Shown here in pieces: positions 25,751-34,351 of a DNA stretch of 64,000 nucleotides. Both the position numbers and the translations under genes were made by a program. Under the pieces are notes generated by a model. That model worked only from the letters and a program-made list of their open reading frames with translations, was not told the DNA's origin and ran no database searches. Source of the stretch: an uncultured Lachnospiraceae bacterium (GTDB lineage Bacteria; Bacillota; Clostridia; Lachnospirales; Lachnospiraceae); contig CAJTUC010000017.1 in NCBI GenBank assembly GCA_910579395.1, positions 1 to 64,000 on the forward strand. The letters are read 5' to 3'. Within the stretch, counting starts at the first letter, position 1. Each line of letters opens with the position of its first letter.

Positions 25751-26653
25751 ATGGAATGGGTTACAGCATTACGACAGGCAGTCAATTATATGGAGGCTCA
25801 TCTTATGGAGGATGTCAATGCTGCAGATATCGCGGAAGAAGTGCATATTTCCTCTTTTTATCTGCAAAAGGGTTTTAAACTCGTGACGGGTTATTCCATC
25901 GGCGAATATATGCGATGCCGCAGGCTCTATCTGGCTGCCCTGGATGTGCTGACCGGAAGAGGAAAGGTGATTGAGATTGCCTATCGATACGGGTATGACA
26001 CGCCGGAAAGCTTTACGAAAGCATTTACCCGTTTTCATGGCATATCACCCGTTCAGGTGCGAAAGAACGCTTCCGCTATACGCACTTTCCTGCCTCTGAA
26101 AATTATTGTGACGATTCAGGGAGGAAAGGAAATGGATTATGTCGTAGAGAAAAAGAGCAGTTTTCAGGTGATCGGTCTGGGACGGGAGTTCCCGTTTGAC
26201 AGTTCTTATGAAGATCTTCCGAAATACTGGGATGAATTTAAAGCAAAGTACGGAGATGTCATGTGCAGGAGAAGAAAGCCGCAGGGAGCGTTTGAACAGG
26301 CAATCTGTGATTATAACATCGGCGAATACGGCATCTGTATCGATGACCTGAAAAAGAATCAGGAAGGGAAGTTATGCTATATGATCGCCGGCGCCTACTA
26401 TGCCGGTGGAGATGTTCCGGAGGGAATGAGCGTATACACCTTCCCGGATATGGAATGGGCGAAGTTCCGCTGTTATGGGAAGATGCCGGTGGCTTTGCAG
26501 GATGTGAACACGAAAATATTCAAGGAATGGCTGCCCGGAAATCCTGACTACGAGATGGCAATGGGAGCCAATATCGAATGGTATGAAGCAGGGGATGTGA
26601 ACGCAATGGATTATCGGAGCGAAATCTGGATTCCGGTCAGACAGAAAGCGTGA
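25751..26653 (+). CDS. AraC-family regulator with GyrI-like effector domain
   Basis: The 300-residue protein has its DNA-binding domain first (VNAADIAEEVHISSFYLQKGF and VIEIAYRYGYDTPESFTKAFT, ending in ISPVQVRK, about residues 20-110) and a C-terminal GyrI-like/SRPBCC ligand-binding domain (MDYVVEKKSSFQVIGLGREF to IEWYEAGD). This is the MarA/Rob-like layout found in multidrug sensing proteins, which fits its position after a MATE exporter. AAGGAG precedes the ATG at 25751; an ATG at 25745 is nearly as good. The upstream 130 bp in frame are repeats and are not counted as coding. A terminator follows. Confidence 0.85.
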   Translation: MEWVTALRQAVNYMEAHLMEDVNAADIAEEVHISSFYLQKGFKLVTGYSIGEYMRCRRLYLAALDVLTGRGKVIEIAYRYGYDTPESFTKAFTRFHGISPVQVRKNASAIRTFLPLKIIVTIQGGKEMDYVVEKKSSFQVIGLGREFPFDSSYEDLPKYWDEFKAKYGDVMCRRRKPQGAFEQAICDYNIGEYGICIDDLKKNQEGKLCYMIAGAYYAGGDVPEGMSVYTFPDMEWAKFRCYGKMPVALQDVNTKIFKEWLPGNPDYEMAMGANIEWYEAGDVNAMDYRSEIWIPVRQKA

Positions 26654-26674
26654 GAGGGGAATGAAGAATTTTTG

Positions 26675-26713
26675 ATGACAGAAAGGCACAGAAGTGTGCT
26701 TTTCTGTCATTTT
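26675..26713 (+). terminator. Intrinsic terminator after the AraC/GyrI-like gene
   Basis: ATGACAGAAA pairs with TTTCTGTCAT, and inside it GCACA pairs with TGTGC around a short loop (26675-26710). TTTT follows. It separates the AraC/GyrI-like gene from the LytTR operon. Confidence 0.8.
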
Positions 26714-26747
26714 ATGTTTCGGATGTGGCAGGTTGCGTTTTGTTCGC

Positions 26748-26776
26748 TTGCCAGTGGGAAAAATGTATGCTATGTT
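26748..26776 (+). promoter_or_regulatory. Promoter of the LytTR-DUF3021-ABC operon
   Basis: TTGCCA (26748-26753) and TATGTT (26771-26776) are 17 bp apart. It lies 35 bp after the preceding terminator and about 97 bp before the LytTR start. Confidence 0.45.
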
Positions 26777-26872
26777 CAGAACGTGCAATGCTGTCAGAGG
26801 CAGGCGGCGCAGATGCCGCAGACTGCAGAAAGGTGTACGGGCATAGGACCGTGGGCATCAGGGAGGTCAGAA

Positions 26873-27316
26873 TTGAAAATAGAGATCAACGTGGATGAGA
26901 ATATAGAGGATACGCACATCGTCATTTCCTGTAAGAAGCTGACGCCGGAGATGGAAAAGCTGCTCGCCATGCTGCATATCCTTGAGAAGCAGCTGGCGGT
27001 GCAGAAAGGAGAAGAGACCTGTTTTCTGGATGTCTCTGAGGTTGTCTATATTGAATCGGTAGATAGAAAATCTTTCATTTATACATTAAAAGAGGTGTAT
27101 GAGTCCGATTTTAAGCTGTATGAACTGGAGCAGCAGCTGGAGCCCTGCGGGTTTTTCCGGGCGAGCAAGTCCAGCCTGATTCAGCTGAAATATATCAAAT
27201 CCTTACGGGCGGATATCAATAGAAGAATTAAAGTGACGCTGGAAAGCGGCGAACAGCTTATCGTTTCCAGACAGTACGCGGAGGAACTGAAAAGAAGGCT
27301 AGGATTGAAAGTGTGA
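26873..27316 (+). CDS. LytTR-domain transcriptional regulator
   Basis: This is a small regulator of 147 residues with no receiver domain. The C-terminal LytTR fold starts at CFLDVSEVVYIESVDRKSF and continues through FFRASKSSLIQLKYIKSLR to ESGEQLIVSRQYAEELK. The start is TTG at 26873, chosen because GGGAGGT lies 7 bp upstream; the longer frame runs back through a terminator and is rejected. Together with the DUF3021 gene 98 bp downstream it matches LytTR regulatory pairs such as HdrR/HdrM and BrsR/BrsM of streptococci, in which the membrane protein restrains the regulator. The adjacent ABC exporter is the likely target. Confidence 0.85.
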   Translation: MKIEINVDENIEDTHIVISCKKLTPEMEKLLAMLHILEKQLAVQKGEETCFLDVSEVVYIESVDRKSFIYTLKEVYESDFKLYELEQQLEPCGFFRASKSSLIQLKYIKSLRADINRRIKVTLESGEQLIVSRQYAEELKRRLGLKV

Positions 27317-27414
27317 AAAGAAAAGTATGGCGGCCCGGTTTGAAGATTCGAAGAAAACAGGAAATGGCCGGATGGGCGTTATAAGCGTATGGGCGAAGGA
27401 GGCGCGGTTATAAG

Positions 27415-27927
27415 ATGGAAGAGAGGAAAACAATATTTGATCAGATTGGTCAGGTCTTTATGATATTCGGCTTTACGATGCTGATTCTTGTGGTATTCTG
27501 CCTGTTGTTCGGGGAACATGCGAAAGGATATTCTACGATGTTTTCTTTTGGAAAAGAAGGCATCGGCGTCGAAACAATGCTGCAGTTTCTGCTGGCATCC
27601 GTGTTTACGGTGACGCTGCGATGGCTTTTTTTTACGGATGCGCTGATTAAAAATATGAGGGTCATTCTGCGGGCGGTCTGCATGGTGCTTTCGGAAGTGC
27701 TTGTCATTATTGTCCTGATATTAATTTTCGGATGGTTTCCGGCAGACGAATGGCTTCCCTGGGTCATGTTCTTTGTTTCCTTTGCAGTCTGCTTTGCAAT
27801 CAGTGTGGCTGTGACCGTTTTCCGGGAAAGACTGGAAAATAAAAGAATGGAAGAGGCGCTTGAGCGGTTGAGGGAGAAAGAAAGCACGATGAAAGCGGAC
27901 AATCTGGAGAAGGAGGAAACGCGATGA
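27415..27927 (+). CDS. DUF3021 membrane protein, partner of the LytTR regulator
   Basis: This is a 170-residue protein with four hydrophobic segments (ILVVFCLLFG, FLLASVFTVTL, LVIIVLILIFG and WVMFFVSFAVCFAISVAV) and a charged, coiled C-terminal tail. DUF3021 proteins commonly lie next to LytTR regulators and are thought to hold them at the membrane; that role is inferred here. GGAGG stands upstream of the ATG. Its last twelve codons (from 27889) form the first unit of a 35-bp tandem array that continues to the ABC gene, and its stop overlaps the start of a mini-ORF by ATGA. Confidence 0.82.
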   Translation: MEERKTIFDQIGQVFMIFGFTMLILVVFCLLFGEHAKGYSTMFSFGKEGIGVETMLQFLLASVFTVTLRWLFFTDALIKNMRVILRAVCMVLSEVLVIIVLILIFGWFPADEWLPWVMFFVSFAVCFAISVAVTVFRERLENKRMEEALERLREKESTMKADNLEKEETR

Positions 27928-28046
27928 AAGCGAACAATCTGGAGAAGGAGGAAACGCGATGAAAGCGGACAGTATGGAGAAGGAGGAAATGCGATGAAGG
28001 CGGACAGTATGGAGAAGGAGGAGCCATGATGAAAGCGGATAATATG
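27889..28046 (+). repeat. 35-bp tandem array forming a stop-start relay of mini-ORFs
   Basis: Units begin at 27889, 27924, 27959 and 27994, with a partial fifth at 28029. Each has ATGAAAGCG near its start and GGAGAAGGAGG near its end. The first lies in the DUF3021 frame. The next three start mini-ORFs at 27924-27962, 27959-27997 and 27994-28029 (12, 12 and 11 codons, for example MKADSMEKEEMR), each overlapping the next by ATGA; the last overlaps the ABC ATPase start at 28026. Because 35 is not a multiple of three, each unit shifts frame and makes a new stop-start junction. Confidence 0.9.
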
Positions 28047-28883
28047 ATAGAACTGACGGATATTGTGCAGCGGTTTGGCGATAAAGAGGTATTGAAAGGC
28101 ATTACGTTACAGATTAAAGCCGGTGAAATCTTCGGATTGCTCGGACCGTCCGGCGCCGGCAAAACGACGCTGATCAAAATCGTAACAGGGCAGCTTCGAC
28201 CAACGAAGGGAAGTGTATTGACAAACGGGATACCGGCAGCAGAGATGACGGGTGCCATGTACCGCCGGATTGGGATGATGATGGATATTCCCGGCCTCTA
28301 TGGCAGACTGAGCTGTTATGATAATCTGAAATTATATGCCAGACTCTATGAAATACCGGAAAAAAGGATTTACGAAGTATTGGAAAAGGTCGGTCTGTCG
28401 GACGCCAGAAGGTGTCCGGTTGAAAAGCTGTCCAAAGGCATGAAAGGAAGGCTTGCGCTTGCAAGGGCGGTCATGAACGAACCGACGCTCCTTTTTCTGG
28501 ATGAACCGACGAGCGGACTTGATCCGGCCGCGACGCGCCGGATTCATGAACTGATTCTGGAAGAACAGGCAAAGGGCACGACCGTTTTCCTGACGACCCA
28601 CAATATGACGGAGGCGGAGAAACTGTGCCGGCATATTGCTTTGCTGTATGACGGAAATGTCGTGGAGTACGGCGAGCCAAAAGAGATATGCCGTAGATAT
28701 GATCACAAAAGGAAACTGAAGATACGCCTGTATGACGGAAGATGTCTGGAACTTGGCAATGATAAGGACGCTGCGGAAGCGGTAGGAGAATATTTGAAAC
28801 AGGAGCTTCTCGAGACGATTCATTCCACGGAGCCCAATCTGGAAACGGTCTTTATGGAACTGACGGGAAAAGAACTGGTGTGA
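28026..28883 (+). CDS. ABC exporter ATP-binding protein
   Basis: This is a 285-residue ATPase of the drug/bacteriocin exporter class. Walker A GPSGAGKTT sits near residue 41, the signature is LSKGMKGRLAL (a variant of LSGGQ), Walker B is LLFLDEPTSGLD and the switch histidine is in FLTTHNMTEAE. The C-terminal 70 residues resemble those of ABC-2 type systems. Its start overlaps the last mini-ORF of the tandem array; ATG at 28026 or 28029 can serve. It pairs with the permease 45 bp downstream. Bacitracin-, lantibiotic- or self-protection export are possible; the substrate is unknown. Confidence 0.87.
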   Translation: MMKADNMIELTDIVQRFGDKEVLKGITLQIKAGEIFGLLGPSGAGKTTLIKIVTGQLRPTKGSVLTNGIPAAEMTGAMYRRIGMMMDIPGLYGRLSCYDNLKLYARLYEIPEKRIYEVLEKVGLSDARRCPVEKLSKGMKGRLALARAVMNEPTLLFLDEPTSGLDPAATRRIHELILEEQAKGTTVFLTTHNMTEAEKLCRHIALLYDGNVVEYGEPKEICRRYDHKRKLKIRLYDGRCLELGNDKDAAEAVGEYLKQELLETIHSTEPNLETVFMELTGKELV

Positions 28884-28928
28884 GAAGAATTGAGGCTGAA
28901 AACCGGATGCAGTGAGAAAGGTATGGTT

Positions 28929-29627
28929 ATGAAAATGCGAAATATAAAAGCAGTTTTTTTAAAACAGGTAAAGGATATTTTTAAAAACAAGACGATTTTG
29001 GTTCAGTTTGTTATGTTTCCGATGCTGGTCATCATCATGGAAAACGTAGTCGTTATAGAAGGCATGCCGGAACATTTTTTTGTCAGGATGTTTTCATTCA
29101 TGTATATCGGCATGGCGCCGCTTATCAGCATGGCGGCCATTCTTGCGGAGGAAAAAGAGGAATGTACTTTGAAGATGCTGCTGATGTCCGATGTAAAGCC
29201 GGCGGAATACCTGCTCGGAACGGGAAGCTGCGTTTGGCTCGCGTGCATGGCCGGGGCCTGTGTCTTCGGTATTGTTGGGAAATATGAAGGAAAGGCTTTT
29301 CTTTCTTTTCTCCTGATCATGGCCGCCGGCGCGGCAGCTTCTCTGCTGGTCGGGGCGGCCATCGGTACATGGAGCAGGAATCAGATGATGGCAACGTCAC
29401 TCGGGGTTCCTGTCATGCTGGTCTTTGCATTTCTGCCCATGCTGTCCATGTTCAACGAGACGATTGCCCGGATCGCGAAGATAACATATTCGGAGCAGAT
29501 CAGTGTTTTGATCGGCGGACTTGGGCAGAGCGGAGCCGGGTTGGAGAATGTAATCATCATTCTGCTCAATATCGCGGCGGCGTTTGGGTGTTTTGTGCTG
29601 GCTTATCGGCGGTGCGGGCTGGGATAA
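28929..29627 (+). CDS. ABC-2 type exporter permease
   Basis: This membrane protein of 232 residues has six hydrophobic segments and begins with VFLKQVKDIFKNKTILVQF, the typical entry of ABC-2 permeases. TLKMLLMSDVKPAEYLLG is the conserved cytoplasmic loop of this group. The ATG at 28929 has AAAGG 7 bp upstream; two other ATGs at 28923 and 28935 are possible. It completes the LytTR-DUF3021-ABC operon. Confidence 0.83.
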   Translation: MKMRNIKAVFLKQVKDIFKNKTILVQFVMFPMLVIIMENVVVIEGMPEHFFVRMFSFMYIGMAPLISMAAILAEEKEECTLKMLLMSDVKPAEYLLGTGSCVWLACMAGACVFGIVGKYEGKAFLSFLLIMAAGAAASLLVGAAIGTWSRNQMMATSLGVPVMLVFAFLPMLSMFNETIARIAKITYSEQISVLIGGLGQSGAGLENVIIILLNIAAAFGCFVLAYRRCGLG

Positions 29628-29636
29628 AAAGAAAGA

Positions 29637-29666
29637 TTGACAGAGTGCTCTTTTTTATGATAGTAT
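29637..29666 (+). promoter_or_regulatory. Promoter of the TetR-family gene
   Basis: TTGACA (29637-29642) and TAGTAT (29661-29666) are separated by 18 bp, immediately after the permease stop. The region between it and the gene start is a leader of about 40 bp with no clear dyad operator. Confidence 0.6.
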
Positions 29667-29710
29667 TAAACCGACAGCCGGTCGATATTGTGGAGGAGTG
29701 TACGGATTCA

Positions 29711-30349
29711 ATGCGTGTGGTAAAAGAGGCGGAAGAAAGAAAAAATGAAATATTGGATGTGGCAGAAAGATTATTCGGGACAAAAGGTTTTGACAGTACC
29801 AGCACCGGTGATATTCTGAATGAAATCGGTATTGCCAGAGGTACGCTTTATTATCATTTTAAATCGAAAGAGGAAATTTTAGATGCTATCATCAGCCGCA
29901 TGATGAATCGAATGATTGAGAAAGCGAAAACAATCGCAGTCCGGAAAGAGATACCTGTATTGCAGCGTCTTACAATGATGGTGTTCTCCCTCAACGTAAG
30001 TGACGGGCATTTGGAGCAGGAACTTTTGGAGCAGGCACACAAGCCGCAGAATGCCCTTATGCATCAGAAAATGGAGAAGTGCCTGTTGTCCGGTATCAAT
30101 CCAATCATTACTGATTTGATAGAAGAGGGAATCACACAAGGGATTTGTCGGACAGATTACCCGGAAGAAGTTGCGGAAATGACATTTTTGTATGCTAATA
30201 CGGTATTTGACGATCTTATGGAACATAGCGAAGAAGAAAAGCAGAGAAAGATAGCGGCATTTATTTATAATTTGGAACGGCTCTTAAATATGGAGCAGGA
30301 CAGTATGAAAGAAGCCATTATGCCTGTTTTTCAAAGGTATGCTGAATAA
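29711..30349 (+). CDS. TetR/AcrR-family regulator
   Basis: The 212-residue protein has the classical helix-turn-helix near its N-terminus (ERLFGTKGFDSTSTGDI, IARGTLYYHFKSKEEIL, about residues 18-52) and an alpha-helical ligand domain. The ATG at 29711 is preferred although GGAGGAG is about 12 bp away. A ligand-controlled repressor role is likely. It could act on the ABC exporter upstream or on the CPBP gene 121 bp downstream; neither is shown by an evident operator. It has its own promoter. Confidence 0.87.
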   Translation: MRVVKEAEERKNEILDVAERLFGTKGFDSTSTGDILNEIGIARGTLYYHFKSKEEILDAIISRMMNRMIEKAKTIAVRKEIPVLQRLTMMVFSLNVSDGHLEQELLEQAHKPQNALMHQKMEKCLLSGINPIITDLIEEGITQGICRTDYPEEVAEMTFLYANTVFDDLMEHSEEEKQRKIAAFIYNLERLLNMEQDSMKEAIMPVFQRYAE

Positions 30350-30470
30350 TGTAAGTTGAAGAGTAAATACAAGGAACAAAATGTTCCTTTGTTTTTCCAC
30401 CATAAACAGACAAGCAGTCGGTCTATACAAAAAAGAAATATTTTACGACAGTAAAAGGAGGTTTGATGTA

Positions 30471-31262
30471 ATGAAAACAAATTATCTGAAAAAATATATC
30501 ATCAGTTCCTATATTTTGGTTTGGGCGCTCATTATTTTTGTGGCGGGTACGGCAAGCCTGGTCTTTCACGCGCCGCCCGTGATCATGTGGATTGTCCGTA
30601 ATCTGATCGCATGGTCGCCGACGTATCTGCTTTTGCTCGGTTGGAAACATTTCAGACCGGATGAAACGAGAAAAGCTTTTATAAAAAGGTGTTTTTCGGG
30701 TAAGGTGAAACTGTTCCCGCTGCTGTGCTCCTTTGCACTTACTTTTGGAATAAGCGTCCTGTCGCTGCTCATCTTTTCCGTTATTACGGGAAAGCCGATG
30801 TTGTCCTACGTCAGTCTTGGCTCGTCGGCATTACCGCTTAGTATTTTTCTCTCCTTTACTTCAGGGCCGACAGGAGAAGAACTGGGATGGCGGGGTTTTA
30901 TGAGGGAAGAATTTAACAAGAAATACGGTTTCCTCAAATCCGCTGTCTGTCAGGGCCTGGTGTGGTGTTTCTGGCATGCGCTTTTATGGGTGGTGGATTC
31001 GGAATATACTGATTGGCGGGCAGTTCCCTATGTTATTTCCAATATTGTCGTCATAACCTGTATGACCGTTTTGATGAATATTTTTCTGGAACGGCAGAAC
31101 AATTTGATTTACTCGGTGCTGCTGCATTTTGGCTTTAATATCATCTATGTATTTTTGGATGCGGATATAGGGTTTTTTGTGATTTTGACTATCCTGTATC
31201 CGGTAGTTACCTCGTTTGCCGTTTTGATAAGGAGTAAGGCGGTTAAAGGGCTGCCGGCTTAA
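30471..31262 (+). CDS. CPBP-family intramembrane glutamic endopeptidase
   Basis: This is a membrane protein of 263 residues with about seven hydrophobic segments. The three family motifs are present: EELGWRGF (EExxxR), FWHALLW and LHFGFNI. Members include CAAX-prenyl endopeptidase Rce1 and bacteriocin-processing or self-immunity proteins. AAGGAGG precedes the ATG at 30471; the longer frame from 30381 has no ribosome site. No peptide gene is recognised next to it, so its role is open. It may be cotranscribed with the TetR gene. Confidence 0.85.
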   Translation: MKTNYLKKYIISSYILVWALIIFVAGTASLVFHAPPVIMWIVRNLIAWSPTYLLLLGWKHFRPDETRKAFIKRCFSGKVKLFPLLCSFALTFGISVLSLLIFSVITGKPMLSYVSLGSSALPLSIFLSFTSGPTGEELGWRGFMREEFNKKYGFLKSAVCQGLVWCFWHALLWVVDSEYTDWRAVPYVISNIVVITCMTVLMNIFLERQNNLIYSVLLHFGFNIIYVFLDADIGFFVILTILYPVVTSFAVLIRSKAVKGLPA

Positions 31263-31299
31263 TGAACTTTACATAAATAACAGTGTTTTCATAATAGAA

Positions 31300-31560
31300 T
31301 TACGGCATCTTCTCATCCCTGTCCGAAAGTCCTTCCGCTGCGGCAGCCTGTCTGTCTTTCATCAGTCCATAGAACCAGATACAGAGCCAGAGCAGAATCG
31401 GCAGGGCGATCGTCGTCAGCAGACATGCCGCGAACATCTTGCCTGCACCCGGAAAATCCAGACAGGCGACAATCAGCGTAACGAGATACAGTAATACTAA
31501 AATAATGACACAAAGAAGAGCGGCAAATTGTTTTGGCGTTCTTTTTTTATTGTTTTTCAT
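31300..31560 (-). CDS. Small membrane protein, 86 residues
   Basis: I do not recognise the family. The product has a basic start (MKNNKKRTPKQ), two hydrophobic segments (ALLCVIILVLLYLVTLIVACL and a second at residues 44-65, ILLWLCIWFYGL) and a charged tail. The ATG at 31560 is chosen because a longer frame would reach into the promoter at 31613-31641. It is convergent with the CPBP gene and divergent from the beta-mannosidase, with a good promoter of its own, so it is likely a real gene. Confidence 0.6.
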   Translation of the reverse strand: MKNNKKRTPKQFAALLCVIILVLLYLVTLIVACLDFPGAGKMFAACLLTTIALPILLWLCIWFYGLMKDRQAAAAEGLSDRDEKMP

Positions 31561-31612
31561 GCTGATCTTACCTTTCAATTTCTTGTTTTTTAGAGCCGAT
31601 ACGATATTTCTC

Positions 31613-31641
31613 ATTATATTCTTATCCGGCATAAATTTCAA
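31613..31641 (-). promoter_or_regulatory. Promoter of the 86-residue membrane protein
   Basis: On the reverse strand TTGAAA (31641-31636) and a perfect TATAAT (31618-31613) are 17 bp apart, about 53 bp before the ATG. Confidence 0.6.
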
Positions 31642-31705
31642 GAATGTAAACTTGTGGAAGGATTTGCCGTTTTCTAAAGATTTGGGTGAATTACACCGGT
31701 TGGTA

Positions 31706-31714
31706 TGGTATAAT
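31706..31714 (+). promoter_or_regulatory. Extended -10 promoter of the beta-mannosidase
   Basis: TGG directly precedes TATAAT (31709-31714), an extended -10 element. No -35 box is clear. The beta-mannosidase ATG is 60 bp downstream. The AGCA half-sites of the xylan island are not present here. Confidence 0.5.
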
Positions 31715-31774
31715 GTTCCTGGCTGGAGAGTAACAAAGTAAAATTTTCTGGGAAAGGAATGGTCATTAGCAAGG

Positions 31775-34324
31775 ATGAAAAAAACAAGAATAGACCGAAA
31801 CTGGCAGATGAAAATCTTCGGTGAGAATGTATTCGGGATTTCGAACGACTGGATGGAGGCGGAAGTTCCCGGTTCCGTATATGGGAATCTGTTGAAAAAA
31901 GGATTGATGCCGGACCCGTATGACCGGATGAACGAGTTGGATGCGTTGAAACTGATGGAGAATGACTTCAGTTTTCGGACAACTTTTCTTTTGGCGAAAG
32001 AGCAGCTTGCGGCGGATGGTCTTTTGTTACGATTTGACGGTGTTGATACATTGTCAGATATTTATTTGAATGACATTTTTCTCGGACATACGGACAATAT
32101 GCACCGCGTTTGGGAGTATGATATTCTGGAGGCAGCCAGGGAAGGGGAGAACGAACTTCGGGTGCAGTTGTATTCGCCGACAAGATACATTGCCGAAGAG
32201 AATGAAAAAGTTTATACAGGCGGTTCGTCCGAATGTATGAAAGGGTTTCCGCATCTGCGGAAAGCGCATTGCATGTTCGGCTGGGACTGGGGGCCGAGAC
32301 TTCCCGATGCCGGTATTTTCAGGGAAGTTTCCGTATTGGAAGTGGAAAAGGCGCGATTGGAACAAGTTTACATAACACAAAATTGGGAAAAGAATGAAAT
32401 TAATAAACATACGGAGTTTGAAAACGGGACAGATTCGGGAATGTGGACGGAAAACGCGGAAGAACAGGTAACGCTGGCCTTTGATGTGACAATCGAATCC
32501 TTTGCAGATACTTCGGAACGTCTTGTGTTAAAGACAGCTCTGTATGACCCGGAAGAGGTGCTGATTGCGGAGAAATCTTCTGCGGCAGACGGGAACGACT
32601 GGGACCGGATTACTGTTGAAAATCCGCAGAAATGGTGGCCGAACGGCTACGGAAGCCAGCCCCTGTATACGGCAGAGGTCGTATTGGAGGATGAGAACGG
32701 ACAGGTTCTTGACCGTTTTTGTAAGCGGATTGGTCTGCGCACGATGACTGTGAATACCGATCAGGATGAATGGGGAGAGTGCTTTGCACATGAAGTGAAC
32801 GGCGTTAAGATTTTTGCGATGGGTGCGGATTATATTCCTGAGGACAATCTTCTTTCCAGAGTGACGAAGGAGCGGACAGGGAAGCTTTTAGAAGATGCTG
32901 TTCTGGCCAATCATAACTGCGTCAGAGTATGGGGCGGCGGATATTATCCCGACGATTGGTTCTATGATGCCTGCGATGAACTGGGGCTTGTTGTGTGGCA
33001 GGATTTTATGTTTGCCTGCGCTTCTTATGAACTGGATGAGACATTTGAAAGGAACATTCGTGCGGAAATACGCGATAATGTCAGGAGACTCCGGCATCAT
33101 GCCTGCCTTGGCCTGTGGTGTGGCAATAACGAGATGGAAACACAGACGCTGGACGGTGCGTGGCAGCCTTCCGAGAAGCAGAAGTGCGATTATATCAAAC
33201 TTTTTGAGTACATTATTCCTCAAGTCCTGAAAGAGGAGGACCCGGCGGCCTTTTACTGGCCTTCTTCCCCTTCTTCCGGCGGTAATTATGACAATCCGTG
33301 GGATGAGAACAGGGGAGATACCCATTATTGGGATGTCTGGCATGGCAGCAAGCCGTTCACAGAGTACCGGAAATTTTATTTCCGTTATCTGTCGGAGTTC
33401 GGTTTTCAGTCATTTCCATGTCTGAAAACGGTGGAAACCTTTACAAAACCCGAAGACCGGAATATCTTTTCAAGGGTCATGGAGATGCATCAGCGCAACA
33501 AGGCGGCAAACGGCAAGATTCTGAATTATCTTTCGGCGACTTATCTCTATCCGGCGGGATTTGATGAGTTGATTTATGCTTCCCAGCTTCTGCAGGCGGA
33601 TGCGATACGTTATGGAATCGAACATTTCAGGCGGTACAGAGGCCGGTGCATGGGAACTGTCGTCTGGCAGTTAAATGATATCTGGCCGGTGGCATCCTGG
33701 GCGGGCATCGACTATTACGGAAGATGGAAGGCGCTTCATTATGCGGAAAAAAGAGCTTTTGCCCCGCTTATGATTTCCTGCGAGGAAACGGGAGAACTGA
33801 GCGAACGGCCTTACTGCATCGATGAGCCGGCACCGATTGAAAAGGCGGCAAGGCTCCATGTGGCGAATGAAACGATGGAACGAGTGAACGGCATCGTTAC
33901 ATGGGAACTGCGCACGCCGGACAGCAGCATCCTGATATCCGGAGAAAAAGAAATTTCGGTGGAACCGCTAAGCGGTGTCTGGCTTGAAAAACTGGATTTT
34001 TCGGAATATGACGAGCTTCGGATTTATCTGCATTGTGCTTTTTCGGTGGAGGGCAGGACGGTATCCGAGAATTTCTGTCTGTTTACGGCACCCAAGCATT
34101 TTGCGTTTTGTGCGCCGAATCTGTCTTATCGCAAAGACGGTAATGCGCTTGTGATATCCGCGGACGCTTATGCAAAAAGCGTGGAAATACAGGGCGTAGA
34201 CGGCGATGTAAAGCTTTCGGATAATTTTTTTGATATGAATGCGGGAGAAAAGCGGGTGGAAATACTGGAAGGCAGTGCAAAGCAGTTTGTGCTTCGCTCG
34301 GCATATCAGATTGGAAGAGGATAA
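31775..34324 (+). CDS. Beta-mannosidase, glycoside hydrolase family 2
   Basis: The 849-residue enzyme cleaves terminal beta-mannosyl residues, for example from manno-oligosaccharides or N-glycan cores. The N-terminus NWQMKIFGEN and WMEAEVPGSVYGNLL is characteristic of GH2 beta-mannosidases, as is SFRTTF. The barrel carries the acid/base Glu in LGLWCGNNEMETQ and the nucleophile Glu in YLSEFGFQSFP, with WQLNDIWPVASW late. No signal peptide is seen, so it is intracellular. It is a single-gene unit with an extended -10 promoter and a bidirectional terminator. Confidence 0.92.
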   Translation: MKKTRIDRNWQMKIFGENVFGISNDWMEAEVPGSVYGNLLKKGLMPDPYDRMNELDALKLMENDFSFRTTFLLAKEQLAADGLLLRFDGVDTLSDIYLNDIFLGHTDNMHRVWEYDILEAAREGENELRVQLYSPTRYIAEENEKVYTGGSSECMKGFPHLRKAHCMFGWDWGPRLPDAGIFREVSVLEVEKARLEQVYITQNWEKNEINKHTEFENGTDSGMWTENAEEQVTLAFDVTIESFADTSERLVLKTALYDPEEVLIAEKSSAADGNDWDRITVENPQKWWPNGYGSQPLYTAEVVLEDENGQVLDRFCKRIGLRTMTVNTDQDEWGECFAHEVNGVKIFAMGADYIPEDNLLSRVTKERTGKLLEDAVLANHNCVRVWGGGYYPDDWFYDACDELGLVVWQDFMFACASYELDETFERNIRAEIRDNVRRLRHHACLGLWCGNNEMETQTLDGAWQPSEKQKCDYIKLFEYIIPQVLKEEDPAAFYWPSSPSSGGNYDNPWDENRGDTHYWDVWHGSKPFTEYRKFYFRYLSEFGFQSFPCLKTVETFTKPEDRNIFSRVMEMHQRNKAANGKILNYLSATYLYPAGFDELIYASQLLQADAIRYGIEHFRRYRGRCMGTVVWQLNDIWPVASWAGIDYYGRWKALHYAEKRAFAPLMISCEETGELSERPYCIDEPAPIEKAARLHVANETMERVNGIVTWELRTPDSSILISGEKEISVEPLSGVWLEKLDFSEYDELRIYLHCAFSVEGRTVSENFCLFTAPKHFAFCAPNLSYRKDGNALVISADAYAKSVEIQGVDGDVKLSDNFFDMNAGEKRVEILEGSAKQFVLRSAYQIGRG

Positions 34325-34327
34325 AAG

Positions 34328-34350
34328 AACGGGGGGGCATGCCCCCGTTT
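34328..34350. terminator. Bidirectional terminator between beta-mannosidase and NERD gene
   Basis: AACGGGGG pairs with CCCCCGTT around a GC-rich centre, flanked by A-rich sequence on one side and TTTCTTAG on the other, so it can stop transcription from both converging genes. Confidence 0.7.
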
Positions 34351-34351
34351 C

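Noticed and set aside
26672..26872. N-terminal extension of the LytTR protein from an earlier ATG
   Set aside because: The extension would be encoded by a terminator hairpin and promoter region and has no domain content; TTG at 26873 has a good ribosome site.
27889..28046. CRISPR array
   Set aside because: The repeats are contiguous 35-bp units without spacers and lie inside coding sequence with start and stop codons.
29369..29710. Longer TetR protein from an upstream frame start
   Set aside because: The upstream part overlaps the ABC permease in another frame and the promoter at 29637-29666; homology begins at 29711.
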